A DNA stretch of 64,000 nucleotides from UBA7672 sp963784415 (lineage in GTDB: Bacteria > Pseudomonadota > Alphaproteobacteria > Caulobacterales > Hyphomonadaceae): positions 806,001 to 870,000 of the forward strand of contig CAWARK010000014.1 of NCBI GenBank assembly GCA_963784415.1, read 5' to 3'. Below the pieces are notes generated by a model that did no database searches, had not been told where the DNA came from, and saw nothing but the letters and a program-made list of their open reading frames with translations. Numbering within the stretch: position 1 is the stretch's first letter; every line of letters begins with the position of its first letter. The position numbers were made by a program, and so were the translations under genes. Positions 60,504-64,000 of this stretch are shown in pieces.

Positions 60504-61343
60504 TCAGTGCGCCAGCCAGAGTGTGTGTTGGCTGAAGTCGGTCGTGATGCGGAAGTTGCGCAGGAGGCTGACGCCGATGTTGAGTTCTCCGGCGGTGTCA
60601 TTCTCGTCGACGGCGGCTTCGATGTTCTCAAACGTGCGGCCGGCGATCTCGATGGATTTCAGGCGGACCAGCTTGCGCTCCAGTTCGCCGCCAATGCCGC
60701 CGCCCTTGCGGGTCACTAGCGAGGCGGGGTCGTCGAGCAGGCCGAGCTTTTTGGCGGTCGATTTTCCGATCAGGACATCCGTGCCGTTGCCGAGATCGAA
60801 GTCGGCGGCAATGGGCTGGCCATTGACGCGCACGGGGAAGGATTCAATTCCTCGCGCGCTGGTGAGGGGGAGGGCGATACCTGCCGGGGTCGCGGTCCGG
60901 GTGACGGTCGCGATCGATCCGTCTTCGATGTCGATCGCCAGCCGCTCATTGTCGAAAATCTCGCGGCCGAGGATGAAGGTGACGGGACGGCCGACAAGGC
61001 GCTGCGACAGGTCTGTCAGGTCGAGGACGGCGGCGGTGAGATTGTTGAGACGTGTGCCCAGCGCTTCGACAGTGAGGTTTTCAGCGAACGAGACTTCCGC
61101 CTGGCCGCCCGAACCCTGGGCAACTTGCGATCCCGATGCGGCAAGGCCATTGGCCTCGGCCCATGACTTGTCGACGAAAGACATCTCCGCGGCGCTGTCG
61201 AGAAGGGCAGAAACCGGCTTGGCGTTGATGGTCGCCGCGACAAAGAGTTGATTGCCGGCGACTTCCAGCGTCGGGCTGATCGCCTGTGGCGCGGTCGCGC
61301 AGGCGGACAACACCAGCACTGCGCCGAACAACAGGCGAAGCAT
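60504..61343 (-). CDS. Retropepsin-like aspartic protease, lipoprotein, two half-domains
   Basis: 279 residues. Lipobox LVLSACA. Two related beta halves: the first has SALLDSAAEMSFVD where DTG would be (DSA), and ends GREIFDNERLAID; the second has ADFDLGNGTDVLIG where DTG would be (DLG), and ends with GVSLLRNFRITTDF. Each half shows the hydrophobic-Gly pattern of retropepsin folds (ILGRE, NIGVS). The pair in one chain resembles the periplasmic aspartyl proteases (PF13650-type). Both active-site triads deviate, so activity is uncertain. Periplasmic membrane-anchored. Confidence 0.8.
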   Translation of the reverse strand: MLRLLFGAVLVLSACATAPQAISPTLEVAGNQLFVAATINAKPVSALLDSAAEMSFVDKSWAEANGLAASGSQVAQGSGGQAEVSFAENLTVEALGTRLNNLTAAVLDLTDLSQRLVGRPVTFILGREIFDNERLAIDIEDGSIATVTRTATPAGIALPLTSARGIESFPVRVNGQPIAADFDLGNGTDVLIGKSTAKKLGLLDDPASLVTRKGGGIGGELERKLVRLKSIEIAGRTFENIEAAVDENDTAGELNIGVSLLRNFRITTDFSQHTLWLAH

Positions 61344-61460
61344 CCGAGATTCCTTTCAAGGCCCCGCCAGATTGTAGATCATCGCGCGCCACCTGCCGCA
61401 ACGTGACACTTGACGTGTCCGTCAACCGTGCCCTTTCGTCTTGTGAAACGGAGAAGTGTC

Positions 61461-62600
61461 ATGGCGTCTGGCCCGCTGGTTGGTGTGAAGATCGTGGAGT
61501 TCGCGGGCATCGGTCCGGGGCCGTTCTGCGGCATGCTGCTGGCGGACCTCGGCGCGGACGTCGTGCGCATCGATCGCGCGGAGAGCGTGGGGCGGTCGCA
61601 CCCGGATCTCGCCAATCGGGGCAAGCGGTCTGTCGCCATTGATCTCAAGAAGCCGGAAGGCGTCGAGGCGGCGCTGAGCCTGATCGAGAAGGCGGACGGG
61701 CTGATCGAGGGATTCCGGCCGGGCGTGATGGAGCGCCTGGGCGTCGGACCTGAGGTGGCGCTGAAACGCAATCCGAAGCTGGTGTTCGGGCGGATGACGG
61801 GTTGGGGCCAGACGGGGCCGTGGTCCAGCATGGCCGGACATGACATCGACTACATCGCGCTCACCGGCGCGCTGCACACGATGGGCCGCAAGGGCGAGCC
61901 GCCGGCGCCGCCGCTGAACCTCGTGGGCGATTTCGGAGGCGGCGCGCTCTATCTCGCGTTCGGCCTGCTGGCCGGCATTATCGAGGCGAAGTCGTCGGGC
62001 AAGGGGCAGGTGATCGATTGCGCGATGATCGATGGTGCGGCCTCGCTGATGACCATGTTCTACAACATGAAAGCGGTGGGGATGTGGACTGCCGAGCGCG
62101 ACAACAACATGCTGGATGGCGGCGCGCACTTCTACGATACGTATGAATGCGCGGACGGCCAGTATCTCGCGATCGGGTCGATCGAGCCGCAATTCCACGC
62201 CGTGCTGGTGAAGGGATTGGGCCTGCCGGACGATACGTTCGGCAACTACCTGGACCGCAGCAGGTGGCCGGAACACTCGAAGCGAATTGCCGAGGTGGTG
62301 AAGACCCGCTCGCGCGATGACTGGATGAAGGTGTTCGATGGCACGGATGGCTGCGTTGCGCCGGTGCTCAGCATGGATGAGGCGCCGAAACATCCGCACA
62401 ACGCGGAACGCAAAACTTTTGTCGAAGCCTTTGGTGTGACCCAGCCGGGCCCCGCGCCGCGGTTCTCGCGTACCGCGGGAGCGGTGAATGGCGCGCCCGC
62501 GCTGGCGGGCAAGGATTCCAGCCAGGTGCTCGCAAGCTGGGGCATCGATGCTGAACGCGCGAAGGGTTTCCTGTCCACCGGAGCGGTGACTCAAGCTTAG
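61461..62600 (+). CDS. CaiB/BaiF CoA transferase family, probable alpha-methylacyl-CoA racemase
   Basis: 379 residues from ATG 61461 (GGAGAAG upstream). N-terminal VKIVEFAGIGPGPFCGMLLADLGADVVRID is typical but is split here to the motifs GPFCGMLLADLGAD and VRIDRAESVG. MTGWGQTGPW and GHDIDYIALTGAL carry the His used as base in racemases; NLVGDFGGGALYLAFG carries the paired Asp, and HFYDTYECADG follows. The arrangement matches Amacr/MCR-type racemases that invert 2-methyl-branched acyl-CoA, which fits the beta-oxidation genes nearby. Intact. Confidence 0.9.
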   Translation: MASGPLVGVKIVEFAGIGPGPFCGMLLADLGADVVRIDRAESVGRSHPDLANRGKRSVAIDLKKPEGVEAALSLIEKADGLIEGFRPGVMERLGVGPEVALKRNPKLVFGRMTGWGQTGPWSSMAGHDIDYIALTGALHTMGRKGEPPAPPLNLVGDFGGGALYLAFGLLAGIIEAKSSGKGQVIDCAMIDGAASLMTMFYNMKAVGMWTAERDNNMLDGGAHFYDTYECADGQYLAIGSIEPQFHAVLVKGLGLPDDTFGNYLDRSRWPEHSKRIAEVVKTRSRDDWMKVFDGTDGCVAPVLSMDEAPKHPHNAERKTFVEAFGVTQPGPAPRFSRTAGAVNGAPALAGKDSSQVLASWGIDAERAKGFLSTGAVTQA

Positions 62601-62796
62601 GCGCGGAGGCGGTTAGCGTCCGATTCAGACTGAAATACGGCATGAAACCAGTGGCTTGCCGGTATTTGTTTCACCTGAATTGAGGACAACAAGCGCCTCA
62701 ATCGCCGTTCAGACTCACTCACCTAAACAAAGCACACACCGCCGGGACGCCTTGATGTCCCTCGATGGTTCCCGACGGTTCTGTTCCTGTGCAACT
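62601..62796. other. Intergenic stretch, possible short RNA
   Basis: No protein-like frame. GCCGTTCAGACTC and GTCCGATTCAGAC-like repeats are weak. The segment lies before a good terminator and is about 200 bases after the racemase stop, so it could be a 3' untranslated region or a separate small transcript. Confidence 0.35.
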
Positions 62797-62834
62797 GGGG
62801 CCGGTCTCGAAAGAGGCCGGCCCTTTCCTTTTGA
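62797..62834 (+). terminator. Intrinsic terminator
   Basis: Stem GGGCCGGTCTC/GAGGCCGGCCC with a GAAA tetraloop, followed by TTTCCTTTT. Serves the racemase gene or a small RNA in front of it. Confidence 0.8.
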
Positions 62835-62938
62835 GCCTATGCTCGCCTGGGGCGGGAAATCGCGCTTCGTCGTAAGGTCGCGGTGACTTTTCATCGATTA
62901 TCGCTAAGGCTCGGCCACGTTTTCGCGGGAGCCTGTGG

Positions 62939-64000
62939 ATGAAATTGGTTTGGTTGGCGGCGGCGGCGGCCGCTCTGGTTCTCGGCTGCGATCCTGCTTT
63001 GGCGGATGCCAACAAGCAGACCAAAGGGTCGTTCGATGACAAGTTCAGGCAGCTGGAAGTCGACCTTCCGACACCGAACAGCTATCGCGCGGCGTCTGGC
63101 GCTCCCGGCGAGTCGTACTGGCAGCAGCAGGGCGACTACGTGATCAACGCCACGCTGGATGAAACCAAGAAGCGCATCACCGCGACGGGCACGATCGACT
63201 ACCATAACAATTCGCCGCATCCGCTGAGCTATGTCTGGCTGCAGCTCGACCAGAATATCTTCAAGCAGGATTCCGCGTCGCGGCGGACGCAGACGACATC
63301 GACGGCGGGCGGCGACAGCGTCAGCATTGGCATGCTGCGCCAGCTGCAATCCTATGCGGACAAGCCGCATGGCTATGAAATCCAGTCGGTGACGGATGGC
63401 GCCGGCCGCGCCCTGCCGTTCACGATCAACGACACGATGATGCGCGTTGACCTGTCCAAGACGCTGGCGCCCAAGCAGAACACGACCATCAAACTCGCCT
63501 GGGCGTTCAATATCGTCGACAATGGCCTGATCGGCGGCCGGACCGGCTATGAGTATTTCCGCGACAGCGACACGTACACATTCTTTCAGGCGCAATGGTT
63601 TCCGCGGCTTGTGGCCTACACCGACTACACGGGCTGGCAGCACAAGCAGTTCCTCGGCACGGGCGAGTTCACGCTGGAATTCGGCAATTACGACGTCTCG
63701 CTTACCGTTCCGGCTGACCACATCGTGTCGGCGACGGGCGTGCTGCAGAACCCGAACGATGTTCTGACCGCCGAGCAGCGCAGCCGCCTCGCGCAGGCGC
63801 ACAAGACGTATGACAAGCCGATGTATATCGTGACGCCGGATGAAGCGCTGGCGAACGAGAAGGAAGGCACGGCGGCGACGCGGACGTGGCGCTGGAAGGC
63901 CTCGAATGTGCGGGATTTTGCGTGGGCGTCCTCGCGCAAGTTCATCTGGGACGCGATGGCGGTGAAGCAGCCGGAAGGCGCCGATGTGCTGGCGCAATCC
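62939..64000 (+). CDS. M1 family metallopeptidase, N-terminal part
   Basis: Open to the right edge, 354 residues visible. The ATG at 62939 follows GGGAG by 8 bases. A signal peptide (WLAAAAAALVLG followed by ALA) precedes an aminopeptidase N-type N-terminal domain: YVINATLDETKKRITATGTI, YHNNSPHPLSYVWLQLDQNIF, TFFQAQWFPRLVAYTDYTGW and FGNYDVSLTVPADHIV, features of the secreted M1 peptidases of proteobacteria. The catalytic HExxH lies beyond the window. A lipobox-like VLGC is present too, so lipid anchoring is possible. Confidence 0.88.
   Translation, partial: MKLVWLAAAAAALVLGCDPALADANKQTKGSFDDKFRQLEVDLPTPNSYRAASGAPGESYWQQQGDYVINATLDETKKRITATGTIDYHNNSPHPLSYVWLQLDQNIFKQDSASRRTQTTSTAGGDSVSIGMLRQLQSYADKPHGYEIQSVTDGAGRALPFTINDTMMRVDLSKTLAPKQNTTIKLAWAFNIVDNGLIGGRTGYEYFRDSDTYTFFQAQWFPRLVAYTDYTGWQHKQFLGTGEFTLEFGNYDVSLTVPADHIVSATGVLQNPNDVLTAEQRSRLAQAHKTYDKPMYIVTPDEALANEKEGTAATRTWRWKASNVRDFAWASSRKFIWDAMAVKQPEGADVLAQS

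Noticed and set aside
1..64000. CRISPR arrays, rRNA operons, integrases, prophage or insertion sequences
   Set aside because: None seen: no regularly spaced direct repeats, no rRNA-like stretches, no transposase or integrase motifs.

Overview
The window is a 64-kb stretch of a GC-rich (roughly 65% by eye) alphaproteobacterial chromosome. Evidence for that placement is the lipid A/Kdo gene clusters with the alphaproteobacterial protein DUF4170, the sdhE-mfd pair, a metG lacking the C-terminal dimer domain, and the density of small lipoproteins. The gene content and short dispersed palindromes look most like Caulobacterales/Hyphomonadaceae, but this is an inference without a database search. 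There is no rRNA, CRISPR array, prophage or insertion sequence. One tRNA gene (Thr, TGT) is present.

Layout. 0-11 kb: pyrD with a DUF952 gene, queC-queE (queuosine), small secreted proteins and lipoproteins, a pirin, a double-NIPSNAP lipoprotein, LtrA, an extradiol dioxygenase, an MFS transporter and an aldo/keto reductase. 11.1-12.4 kb: a gene-free stretch with a composite palindromic repeat, direct repeats and a strongly structured segment ending in an intrinsic terminator. 12.4-22 kb: a thioredoxin-fold lipoprotein, PIG-L deacetylase, thiolase, YihY, D-Ala-D-Ala dipeptidase, dienoyl-CoA isomerase-like crotonase, DUF4197 and an alpha/beta hydrolase. 22-31.6 kb: two divergent halves of the lipid A/Kdo locus (minus: DUF374 acyltransferase-waaA-lpxK-LpxL type; plus: pmbA-CysQ type-DUF4170-MsbA type), separated by a phosphatase and a small membrane protein. 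31.6-38.7 kb: a degenerate receiver, lipoproteins, repeats, metG, a ferredoxin-like protein, a TylF-type methyltransferase, an OmpA-like protein and tRNA-Thr. 38.8-51.4 kb: alpha-2-macroglobulin, PBP1C, patatin, pgi, cytochrome c, DOMON and a NamZ-type muramidase. 51.5-54.5 kb: an ECF sigma factor translationally overlapping a membrane Ser/Thr kinase. 54.5-64 kb: sdhE, mfd, an SDR, membrane and DUF2200 proteins, a retropepsin lipoprotein, a CaiB-type racemase and the start of an M1 peptidase.

Functional themes are the cell envelope (lipid A assembly, acylation and flipping; peptidoglycan synthesis and turnover through PBP1C, NamZ and VanX-type dipeptidase; periplasmic A2M defence) and fatty/branched acyl-CoA metabolism (thiolase, dienoyl-CoA isomerase, methylacyl-CoA racemase).

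A warning for any reader: at least 16 single-base frameshifts break otherwise intact conserved genes, including queC, pgi and pbpC. Their number, their concentration in runs of one base or short repeats, and the intact reading frames on both sides point to uncorrected sequencing or assembly indels rather than real decay. Broken genes are annotated here as one locus each.
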